Shown here in pieces: positions 1 through 11,254 of a DNA stretch of 64,000 nucleotides. The first letter of the stretch is position 1, and the number at the start of each line of letters is the position of its first letter. Position numbers and translations under genes: made by a program. The notes under the pieces were generated by a model. It saw only the letters and a program-made list of their open reading frames with translations. It was not told the DNA's origin and searched no databases. This DNA is from Dyella_A sp049445995 (GTDB lineage: Bacteria > Pseudomonadota > Gammaproteobacteria > Xanthomonadales > Rhodanobacteraceae): positions 124,001 to 188,000 of the forward strand of contig NZ_JBMSDZ010000006.1 in the NCBI RefSeq assembly GCF_049445995.1, in the 5' to 3' direction.

Positions 1-831
1 TACCGCATCGACGGCCAGGACGGCATCCGCTCGCCGGTGGGCATGAGTGGCGTGCGGCTGGAAGCCTCCGTGCATCTGGTCACCGGTGCGGCGGCCGCGG
101 TGCAGAACATCACCAAGTGCATCCAGCGCTGCGGGCTGTCGGTGGACGAGCTGGTGCCTTCCGCCGTGGCCAGCGCCAAGTCGGTGCTGACCGAGGATGA
201 GCGCGAGCTCGGTGTGTGCCTGGTCGACATCGGTGCGGGCACCACCGACATCGCCATCTACACGCAGGGCGCGATCCGCTACACCAGGTCGCTGCCGGTG
301 GGCGGCGACCAGGTCACCAACGACATCGCCTACGGTGTGCATACGCCGACCGCGCATGCCGAAGAGATCAAGATCAAGTACGCCTGCGCACTGGCCCAGT
401 TCGCGCACGCCGACGAGACCATCCAGGTGCCCAGCGTGGGCGATCGCCCGCCGCGCCGGCTGGCGCGCCAGTCGCTCGCGCAGAGCGTGCAGGCGCGCTA
501 CGAGGAAATCTTCGAGATGGTGCAGGACGAGCTGCGCCGATCCGGCTACGACAGCCTGATCGCGGCCGGCATCGTGCTCACCGGCGGCGCCGCCCGCATG
601 GAGGGCGCGCTGGAGCTGGCCGAGGAGCTGTTCCACAAGATGGTGCGCGTGGGCGTGCCGCAGCACGTGAGTGGGCTTGGCGAGGTGATGTCCAGCCCGC
701 TGCATTCCACCGGCGTCGGCCTGCTGCTGCACGGCGCACGCAGCGGTGGCGTGCGGCACGGCGGCCCGGTGGGCGGCGGCATGGGCGGACCGCTGGACAG
801 GCTGCGTGGCTGGTTCAAGAAAAACTTCTGA
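1..831 (+). CDS. ftsA: Cell division protein FtsA (3' part, 5' end outside window)
   Basis: Actin-like ATPase that anchors the FtsZ ring to the inner membrane and recruits later divisome proteins. The frame is open from base 1, so 276 C-terminal residues are visible. A phosphate-binding motif of the actin/Hsp70 fold (DIGAGTTDIAIY) and a later GGAARMEG adenosine motif are present. The protein ends in a short basic amphipathic helix (RLRGWFKKNF), the membrane-targeting sequence typical of FtsA. It lies 119 bp upstream of ftsZ in the usual dcw-cluster order. Only the N-terminal portion is missing. Confidence 0.97.
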   Translation, partial: YRIDGQDGIRSPVGMSGVRLEASVHLVTGAAAAVQNITKCIQRCGLSVDELVPSAVASAKSVLTEDERELGVCLVDIGAGTTDIAIYTQGAIRYTRSLPVGGDQVTNDIAYGVHTPTAHAEEIKIKYACALAQFAHADETIQVPSVGDRPPRRLARQSLAQSVQARYEEIFEMVQDELRRSGYDSLIAAGIVLTGGAARMEGALELAEELFHKMVRVGVPQHVSGLGEVMSSPLHSTGVGLLLHGARSGGVRHGGPVGGGMGGPLDRLRGWFKKNF

Positions 832-950
832 TTGCATTGGGCGGTGCCGGAGGCGCTGCCACGGGCGAACGGAAACGCCCACCACCACGGCCCGACAGGA
901 GTCATCCGCCGCGGTTACAACGACAACTAAAGCTCTATGGAGGACGGGAA

Positions 951-2129
951 ATGTTTGAACTGATCGATAAATTGACCCCCAACGCAGTCATCAAGGTCAT
1001 CGGCGTGGGCGGCGGCGGCGGCAACGCCGTGGCGCACATGCTCAATGCCAACATCGAAGGCGTCGAGTTCGTCGTCGCCAACACCGACGCGCAGGCCATG
1101 AAGAGCTGCGGTTCGCGTACCCACCTGCAGCTCGGTGCCAACGTCACCAAGGGCCTCGGCGCCGGCGCCAACCCCGAGGTCGGCCGCCAGGCCGCGCTGG
1201 AAGACCGCGAGCGCATCGAGGAGATGCTCGACGGCGCCGACATGGTGTTCATCACCGCCGGCATGGGCGGCGGCACCGGCACCGGCGCCGCGCCGGTGGT
1301 GGCGCAGCTGGCCAAGGAGAAGGGCATCCTCACCGTGGCGGTGGTGACCAAGCCGTTCCCGTTCGAGGGTCGCCGTCGCATGCAGGTGGCGCTCAAGGGG
1401 ATCGAGGACCTCAGCCAGCACGTCGACTCGCTGATCACCGTGCCGAACGAGAAGCTGCTGTCGGTGCTGGGTCGCGAAGTCACCCTGCTGAACGCGTTCA
1501 AGGCCGCCAACGACGTGCTGCAGGGCGCCGTGCAAGGCATTGCCGACCTGATCACCGCCCCGGGCCTGATCAACGTCGACTTCGCCGACGTGCGCACCGT
1601 GATGTCCGAGATGGGCATGGCCATGATGGGCTCGGGCACCGCCCGCGGCGACGACCGCGCGCAGGCGGCGGCCGAGGCGGCCATCAACAACCCGCTGCTG
1701 GAGGACGTCAATTTGAATGGCGCCTGCGGCATCCTGGTCAACGTCACCGCCGGCCCCAACCTCACCATGCGCGAGTTCGACGAGATCGGTCGGGTGGTCC
1801 ACGACTTCGCCAGCGAGGATGCCACCGTGGTGATCGGCACCTCGCTCGACCCGGATATGCAGGACGACGTGCGCGTCACGGTGGTGGCCACCGGCCTCAA
1901 CCGCGCGAACGTGCGCCAGCCGGTGCGTCCGGTGCCGACCCAGCAGGTGGAGATGCGCCAGCGTCCGCGTCCGGTGGTGCTGCGCACCGGCACCGGCAAC
2001 GAGGTGGTGGACTACGCCCAGCCGGACGTGGTCAGCTCCAGCCGTCATGATGGCGCGCCGACCAAGGCGGCGGAGTCGGGGTTCGACTATCTCGACATCC
2101 CCGCCTTCCTGCGTCGCCAGGCGGACTGA
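951..2129 (+). CDS. ftsZ: Cell division protein FtsZ
   Basis: Tubulin-like GTPase that polymerises into the Z ring at mid-cell. It has 392 aa, normal for the family. The tubulin signature GGGTGTG is at residues 106-112, and the protein starts with the usual FELID segment followed by the glycine-rich GVGGGGGNAV loop. A variable linker of about 70 residues leads to the conserved C-terminal peptide (DYLDIPAFLRRQAD) that binds FtsA and other partners. The ATG at 951 was chosen because GGAGG lies 7 bases upstream and matches the FtsZ N-terminus; the frame is open further upstream but overlaps ftsA. Confidence 0.98.
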   Translation: MFELIDKLTPNAVIKVIGVGGGGGNAVAHMLNANIEGVEFVVANTDAQAMKSCGSRTHLQLGANVTKGLGAGANPEVGRQAALEDRERIEEMLDGADMVFITAGMGGGTGTGAAPVVAQLAKEKGILTVAVVTKPFPFEGRRRMQVALKGIEDLSQHVDSLITVPNEKLLSVLGREVTLLNAFKAANDVLQGAVQGIADLITAPGLINVDFADVRTVMSEMGMAMMGSGTARGDDRAQAAAEAAINNPLLEDVNLNGACGILVNVTAGPNLTMREFDEIGRVVHDFASEDATVVIGTSLDPDMQDDVRVTVVATGLNRANVRQPVRPVPTQQVEMRQRPRPVVLRTGTGNEVVDYAQPDVVSSSRHDGAPTKAAESGFDYLDIPAFLRRQAD

Positions 2130-2527
2130 GCGGGTATCGGGGAGCGCGCCGGAACCATCCGCCCCGGCACCGGTCTCACCACCTTCGGTGACGCCGGCGC
2201 GGCAAAGCGGGGGATTCGGGTCCGGTCCGTGACCCTGTTCGCGTTCGCCGATGCCCTCGCAAATGTGAAGGCGTTGGCAAAGCTGCGTGTCCGGATGACC
2301 CGTGGCAAGCCTCATGACCGGATTCCCGTCCCCGGGCATGAGGCTAGTTGTTTTCGTAAACCCATGATTCCAAGGTGCTTGCTGTCCAGGGCCGGCGGGT
2401 TCGGAGGTCGCTTCAGCATGAAGGCTGGCTTAAAGACTGTACGGTACGGTTTGCTATTGCCTGAGGTTAAGACTGTGTTAGCATCTCCGACCAATCTGGC
2501 TGCTGCCGTCCACAGGTACCCTAGAAA
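2130..2527 (+). promoter_or_regulatory. ftsZ-lpxC intergenic region with candidate lpxC promoter
   Basis: This is 398 bases without a gene. The last 120 bases are clearly more AT-rich than the surroundings. A candidate sigma-70 promoter is TTGCCT (2457-2462), a 16-base spacer, then TAGCAT (2479-2484), about 40 bases before lpxC. No convincing Rho-independent terminator follows ftsZ. The promoter call rests on pattern match only. Confidence 0.35.
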
Positions 2528-3442
2528 ATGATCAAGCAGCGTACGCTCAAGAACATCATCCGCGCGACCGGCGTGGGCTTGCACACCGGCGACAAGGTCT
2601 ACATGACCCTGCGACCGGCAGCGCCCAATACCGGCATCGTGTTTCGTCGCACCGATCTGGATCCGCCGGTCGACATCCACGCGCGTCCGGATTGCGTGGG
2701 CGATACGCGCCTGTCCACCACCCTGGTCAACGGCGATGTCCGCGTCTCGACGGTCGAGCATCTGCTCTCGGCGATGGCGGGCCTGGGCATCGACAACGCC
2801 TACGTCGACCTGTCCGCGCCGGAAGTGCCGATCATGGACGGCAGCGCCGGTCCCTTCGTGTTCCTGCTGCAGTCGGCCGGTATCGAGGAGCAGCCGGTGG
2901 CCAAGCGCTTCATCCGCATCAAGAAGCCGGTCAGGGTGCAGGAAGGCGACAAGTGGGCCAGCTTCGAGCCGTTCGAGGGCTTCAAGGTGGGCTTCTCGAT
3001 CGAGTTCAACCATCCGATCATCAACAAGCGCACCTCGCGGGCGGAGATCGATTTCTCCACCACCTCGTTCGTCAAGGAAGTGAGCCGCGCGCGCACGTTC
3101 GGCTTCATGCGCGACATCGAGATGCTGCGCGAACACAACCTGGCGCTCGGTGGCTCGATGGACAACGCCGTGGTGCTGGACGATTACCGCGTACTCAACG
3201 AAGACGGCCTCCGCTACGAGGACGAGTTCGTCAAGCACAAGATCCTGGATGCAATCGGCGATCTCTACCTGCTCGGCCACAGCCTGGTCGGCGCCTACTA
3301 CGCACACAAGTCCGGCCACGAGCTCAACAACAAGCTCCTGCGCACCCTGATCGCCCAGCCCGATGCCTGGGAAGAGGTCGTCTACGAGGACGACCCGGCC
3401 ACCGCGCCGATCTCCTACGCCCATCCGGCCCAGGCGATCTGA
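2528..3442 (+). CDS. lpxC: UDP-3-O-acyl-N-acetylglucosamine deacetylase LpxC
   Basis: Zinc metalloamidase of the cytoplasm that catalyses the committed step of lipid A synthesis. It has 304 aa, the standard length. The zinc ligands are visible: His78 in VEHLLSA, and His237 with Asp241 in KHKILD. The N-terminus (MIKQRTLKN.I.ATGVGLHTG) is typical. It stands alone between its own candidate promoter and a terminator, in the usual place at the end of the dcw cluster. Confidence 0.98.
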   Translation: MIKQRTLKNIIRATGVGLHTGDKVYMTLRPAAPNTGIVFRRTDLDPPVDIHARPDCVGDTRLSTTLVNGDVRVSTVEHLLSAMAGLGIDNAYVDLSAPEVPIMDGSAGPFVFLLQSAGIEEQPVAKRFIRIKKPVRVQEGDKWASFEPFEGFKVGFSIEFNHPIINKRTSRAEIDFSTTSFVKEVSRARTFGFMRDIEMLREHNLALGGSMDNAVVLDDYRVLNEDGLRYEDEFVKHKILDAIGDLYLLGHSLVGAYYAHKSGHELNNKLLRTLIAQPDAWEEVVYEDDPATAPISYAHPAQAI

Positions 3443-3478
3443 TCCCCCGGTCCGGGCAGCGCAAGCCCCGCAAACTCG

Positions 3479-3511
3479 ACGGCCATGCCCCACGGCGTGG
3501 CCGTTTTGTTT
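3479..3511 (+). terminator. Rho-independent terminator after lpxC
   Basis: A GC-rich stem pairs ACGGCCATGCC with GGCGTGGCCGT around a short CCAC loop and is followed by TTTTGTTT. It lies 36 bases past the lpxC stop. Confidence 0.8.
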
Positions 3512-3691
3512 CGTGGCGGCGATCACGCCGGCGAGCACGATCGCTTCACGTCTCGGACACATGGGCTTGTCATGGGCTCATGCCCCCGTGTTATAAACCC
3601 ACCCTTGCCGGATGCTTCCGGCGGCAATGGCGGTACCACAGGTACCGTTGGGAGACCGCAGGGGCTTTGCCGGATGCGGTCGACAGGGGTC

Positions 3692-4153
3692 TCAATCAGC
3701 AGTTTCGGCGAGGGACGCCAGCTCCAGGAACAGCGCCCGCAACTCGGGGTCTGTGACGGACATTGCAGCCGCCTTGAGATGTACGGCTGCAGCAGGCGAA
3801 AGCGGTTTTGACCGATCCGGCTCCGTTGCGGCCGGCGGTTGGGGGGCCACTTTCACGGTGACTGAACTGGCGCTCGTGCCCAGGGCACGTGCGGTGGCGA
3901 GAAGCTGCGTCTGCATCAGGCGCAAGCGGGAAGCCCAGGCCGGGGAGGATGCCAGGAAGACGAGGCGGTCGCCGCGTGCATGTGCGAAACGCACCTGGTC
4001 GCGCAGCGATGTCGGCAGCGTCTGGCGCAGGGCACGGTCCAGCGCATCCAGTTCGGCGGCCTTCGTGGCCAACCGGGCGAATGCGCCGCATTCGGCGAGG
4101 GGCTTGAGCCCATGGCCGGAGCGGCGAGGGATGGGTGGAGCGGCGCGCTGCAT
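3692..4153 (-). CDS. DciA-like DUF721 protein
   Basis: A 153-aa protein resembling the DUF721/DciA family, which assists loading or function of the replicative helicase in bacteria lacking DnaC. The recognisable part is the central domain (LDRALRQTLP...LRDQVRFAHA, then DRLVFLASSPAWASRLR), followed by an Ala/Pro-rich tail. The same neighbourhood (lpxC, DUF721, M23 peptidase, secA) is usual in xanthomonads. The start at 4153 was chosen for an AGAAG-like site upstream; ATGs at 4183 and 4192 would overlap the divergent peptidase start at 4182. Family assignment is by pattern, so moderately sure. Confidence 0.75.
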   Translation of the reverse strand: MQRAAPPIPRRSGHGLKPLAECGAFARLATKAAELDALDRALRQTLPTSLRDQVRFAHARGDRLVFLASSPAWASRLRLMQTQLLATARALGTSASSVTVKVAPQPPAATEPDRSKPLSPAAAVHLKAAAMSVTDPELRALFLELASLAETAD

Positions 4154-4181
4154 GGTGCCGACTTCTTCAACGTGGAAAAGC

Positions 4182-5114
4182 ATGCAAATCATACTCGTGT
4201 CCCGCAGCAAGAAGGTGCCCAAGACCCTTGATCTGGCCTGTCGCCGCATGCGATGGCGGATCGCCGCGATGGCGACGGTGGCGGTGACCGGATGCATGGC
4301 GCTGGGTGCGACGGTGGCGCTTGCATTGGCCAGTCCGCGGGATCGTGCGCTTTCGCAGATCTCCGAGCTGCAGCAGAAGATCAAGGCGCAGGACATCATG
4401 CTCGGCGCCGTCAGGCGCGACGCCCAGCGCGACCTCGACGCGCTCGCCGTGAAACTTGGCCAGCTCCAGGCGCAATCGGCCCGGCTCAACGCCCTCGGCG
4501 AGCGACTGGCCCAAATGGGCAAGCTGGACGATGGCGAATTCGATTTCGACCAGGCGCCGCCGGTGGGAGGGGTCGAGGACACCACGGGCTCGGCCTACAC
4601 GCTGCCGCAGAATCTGGACACCAGCATCAAGCAGCTGGCGACGCAGTTCGACGGCCAGCAGGCGCAGCTCAGCGCGTTGCAGAGCCTGCTGATGGACGCA
4701 CGCATCGAATCCAACCTCAAACCGACCGGCATGCCCGTGCAAGGCGGCTACATCTCGTCCTACTTCGGCACTCGCCCGGATCCGTTCAGTGGTCGCAATG
4801 CGCGCCATACCGGCATCGACATCGCCACCCCGCTGGGTACGCCGGTGCACGCGGTGGCTGAGGGCATGGTGACCTTCGCGGGGATCCGCAGCGGCTACGG
4901 TGACGTGATCGAGATCGATCACGGCAACGGCTACATGACGCGCTATGCGCACAACAGCAAGCTGATCGCCCATCCGGGCCAGCGCGTGCGGGTGGGCGAC
5001 GTGATTGCCGATGCCGGCTCCACCGGCCGCTCCACCGGCGCGCACGTGCATTTCGAGGTCTGGTACAAGGGCCGCGTGGTCAACCCGCTCGCCTACGTGC
5101 GCAGCCACCGCTGA
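4182..5114 (+). CDS. M23 family metallopeptidase (LytM/NlpD-like)
   Basis: Probable periplasmic zinc endopeptidase acting on peptidoglycan, or a degenerate activator of amidases. It has 310 aa. A membrane anchor or signal segment lies at about residues 25-50 (MATVAVTGCMALGATVALAL). A coiled-coil-like region from about 55 to 175 follows (SQISELQQKIKAQD and onward). The C-terminal M23 domain has His209 and Asp213 of HxxxD and His288 and His290 of HVHFE, so the zinc site appears intact. It diverges from the DciA-like gene with almost no spacer and precedes secA by 211 bp. Confidence 0.9.
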   Translation: MQIILVSRSKKVPKTLDLACRRMRWRIAAMATVAVTGCMALGATVALALASPRDRALSQISELQQKIKAQDIMLGAVRRDAQRDLDALAVKLGQLQAQSARLNALGERLAQMGKLDDGEFDFDQAPPVGGVEDTTGSAYTLPQNLDTSIKQLATQFDGQQAQLSALQSLLMDARIESNLKPTGMPVQGGYISSYFGTRPDPFSGRNARHTGIDIATPLGTPVHAVAEGMVTFAGIRSGYGDVIEIDHGNGYMTRYAHNSKLIAHPGQRVRVGDVIADAGSTGRSTGAHVHFEVWYKGRVVNPLAYVRSHR

Positions 5115-5325
5115 ACGCGCCTGCTCCCGCCGGGGAACGCCCGGCTCTTGAAACTTCCCGCCGGCGTCGCCACCCCTCCTGCGTTGCGGTGAGCTGAGGC
5201 GCCGCGGTCGTTCTTCGCGGCTTTTCATGCGTTTGGGATAGCCGGCGGACCCTAGTATCATCGCGCATTTGGCCCGGCCGGCCGTGTGCTGGCGGGCTCT
5301 CCTGTCTCCAGTATCCGGATGATCG

Positions 5326-8031
<2,706 letters not shown>

Positions 8032-8053
8032 CCGCGGTGCGCCGCGGCCGGTG

Positions 8054-8082
8054 AAAAACGGGAGGCGTGCCTCCCGTTTTTG
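8054..8082. terminator. Bidirectional Rho-independent terminator between secA and apaH
   Basis: A perfect stem of AAAACGGGAGGC and GCCTCCCGTTTT around a GT loop, with A and T runs on both sides. It can therefore serve both secA and the convergent apaH operon. Confidence 0.9.
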
Positions 8083-8102
8083 TTCCGCCGTGGCTCAGCC
8101 TC

Positions 8103-8954
8103 TCAGTCTTCGCCGCCGGGTGGCCGCTTGCGATGCGGCTCGGCATTCACCGTGACGTAAACGGGCTCTTCCGCGTCCAGTTGCAGGGCGGTGAGCTGGC
8201 CGCCCCACACGCAGCCGGTGTCGATGGCGTAGACGCCCAGGCCGGCAAAGCGTCCCAGCGTCGACCAGTGACCGCAGACGATGCGCGTCTCGCGCCTTCG
8301 CATGCCGGGCACTTCGAACCATGGGTACATGCCGGGCTTCTGTGTGCCCGGCACGCCCTTGCCCTCGAAATCGATGCGCCCCTGCACATCGCAGTAGCGC
8401 ATGCGCGTGAGCGTGTTGATCGAGGCGCGCAGGCGCTCGACGCCCTGCAGGCGGCTGGACCATCCGGCCGGACGGTTGCCGAACAGGTTCTTCAGCAGGC
8501 GCGGATAGCGTGGGCTGGACAGCTCGCGCTCGACCTCCTGCGCCTCGCGCTGCGCCTGGCGCAGCGTCCACATCGGCGCCAGGCCGGCGTGCACCATGGT
8601 CCAGCCGAGCCGCTCGTCGTGATGCAGCAGCTTCTGCGAACGCAGCCACTCGAACAGCTCGGGTGCGTCCTCGGCGAACAGCACCTCGCGCAGCTCGGGA
8701 TTGACCCGCGCCTGCGCGTCCGGCTTGCGCAGCGCGATTGCCAGCAGGCTCAGATCATGATTGCCCAGCGTCACCACGCACGATTCGCGCAGTCCGTGAA
8801 TCAGTCGCAGCGTTTCCAGCGACTGGCCGCCGCGATTGACCAGGTCGCCGCAGAACCACAGGCGGTCCTGCGCCGGATCGAAGCGCAGCTTGTCGAGCAG
8901 ACGCTGCAGTTCGGGGAAGCAGCCCTGCACGTCGCCGATCGCATAGGTCGCCAT
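8103..8954 (-). CDS. apaH: Symmetrical bis(5'-nucleosyl)-tetraphosphatase ApaH
   Basis: Hydrolyses Ap4A to two ADP and also acts in decapping of Np4-capped RNA in enterobacteria. It has 283 aa. It opens with the metallophosphatase motif GDVQGC, followed by GDLVNRGGQS and GNHDLSLLA, the metal-binding signatures of the PPP-like family. It is the last gene of the lptD operon; its ATG shares one base with the apaG stop (TGATG), so translation is probably coupled. The longer open frame upstream runs into apaG and was rejected. Confidence 0.97.
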   Translation of the reverse strand: MATYAIGDVQGCFPELQRLLDKLRFDPAQDRLWFCGDLVNRGGQSLETLRLIHGLRESCVVTLGNHDLSLLAIALRKPDAQARVNPELREVLFAEDAPELFEWLRSQKLLHHDERLGWTMVHAGLAPMWTLRQAQREAQEVERELSSPRYPRLLKNLFGNRPAGWSSRLQGVERLRASINTLTRMRYCDVQGRIDFEGKGVPGTQKPGMYPWFEVPGMRRRETRIVCGHWSTLGRFAGLGVYAIDTGCVWGGQLTALQLDAEEPVYVTVNAEPHRKRPPGGED

Positions 8955-9337
8955 CAGTGCAGGGTGCGCGGGATCGACAGCGTGAAGGTCGGGATCGGCG
9001 CGTCGAATTCGGTGCCGTCGTCGGCCAGCATCTGATAGCTGCCGACCATCGTGCCCACCGCAGTCTCCAGCACCGCGCCGGAGGTGTATTCGTAGTCGTC
9101 GCCCGGGCGGATCCACGGCTGCTCGCCGACCACGCCGTCGCCGCGCACTTCGTTCACCTTGCCGTTGGCATCGGTGATCACCCAGTGGCGGGTGATCAGG
9201 CGCGCCGGCAACTGGCCCGCGTTGCGCAGCGTGACGGTATAGGCGAAGACGTAGCGGTTGTCGTCGGGCCTGGATTGGTCGGGGATAAAGCGGGTCTGGA
9301 CCCGTACATTGATGGTGTAGGGGGATTTCGCATTCAT
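8954..9337 (-). CDS. apaG: Co2+/Mg2+ efflux protein ApaG
   Basis: Small protein of 127 aa with a fibronectin-III-like fold; the molecular role is still unclear. Characteristic strings are VFAYTVTLRN, RHWVITDANGK, EVRGDGVVGEQP and the YTSGA.L motif. The start at 9337 (MNAKSPYTI) matches the family N-terminus. It overlaps apaH by one base and sits 55 bp after rsmA. Confidence 0.97.
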   Translation of the reverse strand: MNAKSPYTINVRVQTRFIPDQSRPDDNRYVFAYTVTLRNAGQLPARLITRHWVITDANGKVNEVRGDGVVGEQPWIRPGDDYEYTSGAVLETAVGTMVGSYQMLADDGTEFDAPIPTFTLSIPRTLH

Positions 9338-9392
9338 GGGCGCGATTGTACGGCCTGCCGACGTGATCCGGTCATGCGGATCAGGGCGTGCT

Positions 9393-10193
9393 TCAGCTTG
9401 CCGTGCGAGCGGTCTCGACGGTCTTGGCAAGCCGCACGAAATCGGCCGGCGCCAGCGTCTCGGCGCGCGCACCCGGATCGACGCCGGCCAGCCGGATGGC
9501 CTCGGCATCCATCACCTGTTTCAGTCCGTTCGCCAGCGTCTTGCGTCGCTGCGCGAAGGCCGCCTTCACGACGGCGTGCACGCGCGTCGGGTCCGCGTCG
9601 TGTCGCTCCTCGGCGGTCAGCGGCACCAGCCGCACCACGGAGGAAACCACCTTCGGCGGTGGGCGGAACGCGCCGGGCGGCACGTCAAACAGCGGCACCA
9701 CGCGGCAGGCCAGTTGCAGCATCACCGACAGCCGACCGTAGATCTTGCTGCCAGGCTCGGCCGCCATGCGGTCGACCACTTCCTTCTGCAGCATGAAGTG
9801 CATGTCCTGGATCGCCGCGGCGTGCTCCACACAGTGGAACAGGATCGGGCTGGAGATGTAGTACGGCAGGTTGCCGGCGATGCGCAGGCGGCTGGCGCCG
9901 AGCTGCTGCGCCAGCGCGGTGAAATCCACCGTGAGCACGTCGGCCTGGATGATCGTGAGCGCACCCACTGCGGCCGCGCGCGCGCGCAGTGCGGGAATCA
10001 GGTCGGTATCGAGTTCGATCGCCGTGAGGCGCCCGGCGACGGCCAGCAAAGGCAGGGTGAGCGCACCTTCGCCCGGGCCGATCTCCACCACGCTGTCGCC
10101 ATCGAGCGGCGCGATGGCGCCGACGATGCGGTCGATGTAGCGCTTCTCGTGCAGGAAGTGTTGACCGAAGCTTTTCTTGGGGCGGGCGTTCAT
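9393..10193 (-). CDS. rsmA: 16S rRNA (A1518/A1519) dimethyltransferase RsmA/KsgA
   Basis: SAM-dependent enzyme that dimethylates two adjacent adenines near the 3' end of 16S rRNA late in 30S assembly. It has 266 aa. It has the KSFGQHFLH N-terminus, motif I (EIGPGEGALT) and the catalytic NLPY motif. Its start overlaps the pdxA stop (ATGA at 10190-10193). Confidence 0.98.
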   Translation of the reverse strand: MNARPKKSFGQHFLHEKRYIDRIVGAIAPLDGDSVVEIGPGEGALTLPLLAVAGRLTAIELDTDLIPALRARAAAVGALTIIQADVLTVDFTALAQQLGASRLRIAGNLPYYISSPILFHCVEHAAAIQDMHFMLQKEVVDRMAAEPGSKIYGRLSVMLQLACRVVPLFDVPPGAFRPPPKVVSSVVRLVPLTAEERHDADPTRVHAVVKAAFAQRRKTLANGLKQVMDAEAIRLAGVDPGARAETLAPADFVRLAKTVETARTAS

Positions 10194-11248
10194 GGGGTGG
10201 CTCCGGGCGAGGTTGGCTCCTCGCCCCGGTCCTCTCCCCGCCGGGCAGAGGATGGATGGGTGGCGCGGCGCGCCAGGAGTTCCAATGCCATGCGCACGGC
10301 GGCGATCAGGCTAGACGGGTCGGCGCGGCCAGTTCCGGCCAGGTCCAGCGCGGTGCCATGATCGACCGAGGTGCGGATGAAGGGCAGGCCGAGGGTGAGG
10401 TTGACGGTGCGATCGAACGCCTCGCTCTTGAGCACGGGCAGCGCCTGGTCGTGATACATCGCCAGCACCGCGTCGTAACGTGCGCGCATCGCCGGAACGA
10501 ACGCAGTGTCGGCCGGCAGCGGGCCGAGCAGTTCCATGCCCTCCTCGCGCAGCGCGTCCAGTGCGGGAATGATCGTGTCGATCTCCTCGCGCCCCAGGTG
10601 GCCGCCTTCGCCGGCATGCGGGTTCAGGCCGAGCACGGCGATGCGCGGCGCCTCGATGCCGAACTTGTGCCGCAGCTCCGCATGCACCGTGCGCAGCACC
10701 CGGCGCAGCAGCGCAGCGTCGATCGCGGCCGGCACGGCGGACAGCGGTAGATGCGTGGTCGCCAGCGCCACGCGCAGTTCCGGACTGGCCAGCATCATCA
10801 CCACGTCGACGCCGGCGCGTTCGGCAAGAAATTCGGTGTGGCCGCTGAAGGCAATGCCGGCATCGTTGATCGACGACTTCTGCAGCGGCGCGGTGACCAT
10901 CGCATCGTAGCGTCCGGCCAGGCAGCCGTCGGCCGCCTCGGCGAGCGTGGCCAGCACGTAGCGGGCGTTGGCCGGGTCCGGAGCGCCGGGCTGCTCCGGC
11001 GCCAGCATGGGCACGTGATGCACGCGCAGCTGCACCGCGGTGGCGAGCACGGGGGCCGGGGCGTCGGCGTCAATCAGCTGGATGTCCAGCCCGCAGCGGG
11101 CGGCGGCGCGTTCGAGCAGGCCGCGGTCGGCGATCGCCACCAGCTCGGCCGCGAACGGCATCGCGGCCAGCCGCACCAGCAGCTCGGGGCCGATGCCCGC
11201 CGGCTCGCCGGCGGTCAGCGCGAGCCGCAGGCGCGGGCGCGTGTCCAT
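10190..11248 (-). CDS. pdxA: 4-hydroxythreonine-4-phosphate dehydrogenase PdxA
   Basis: NAD-dependent enzyme of the DXP-dependent pyridoxal-5'-phosphate pathway. It has 352 aa, slightly long for the family. Signatures are GEPAGIGPE, GHTEFLAE, ATTHLPL, GLNPHAGEGGHLG and MYHDQALPVLK, which carry the metal-binding histidines. The last 20 or so residues are encoded by sequence resembling the CCTCTCCCC intergenic repeats seen later, so the tail may be a repeat-derived extension. pdxH, the last step of the same pathway, is at 48.1 kb. Confidence 0.97.
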   Translation of the reverse strand: MDTRPRLRLALTAGEPAGIGPELLVRLAAMPFAAELVAIADRGLLERAAARCGLDIQLIDADAPAPVLATAVQLRVHHVPMLAPEQPGAPDPANARYVLATLAEAADGCLAGRYDAMVTAPLQKSSINDAGIAFSGHTEFLAERAGVDVVMMLASPELRVALATTHLPLSAVPAAIDAALLRRVLRTVHAELRHKFGIEAPRIAVLGLNPHAGEGGHLGREEIDTIIPALDALREEGMELLGPLPADTAFVPAMRARYDAVLAMYHDQALPVLKSEAFDRTVNLTLGLPFIRTSVDHGTALDLAGTGRADPSSLIAAVRMALELLARRATHPSSARRGEDRGEEPTSPGATP

Positions 11249-11254
11249 GGGGCC

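Noticed and set aside
5115..5325. SecM-like leader gene before secA
   Set aside because: No short open frame with a signal sequence and arrest-like C-terminus is present in this 211-bp gap.
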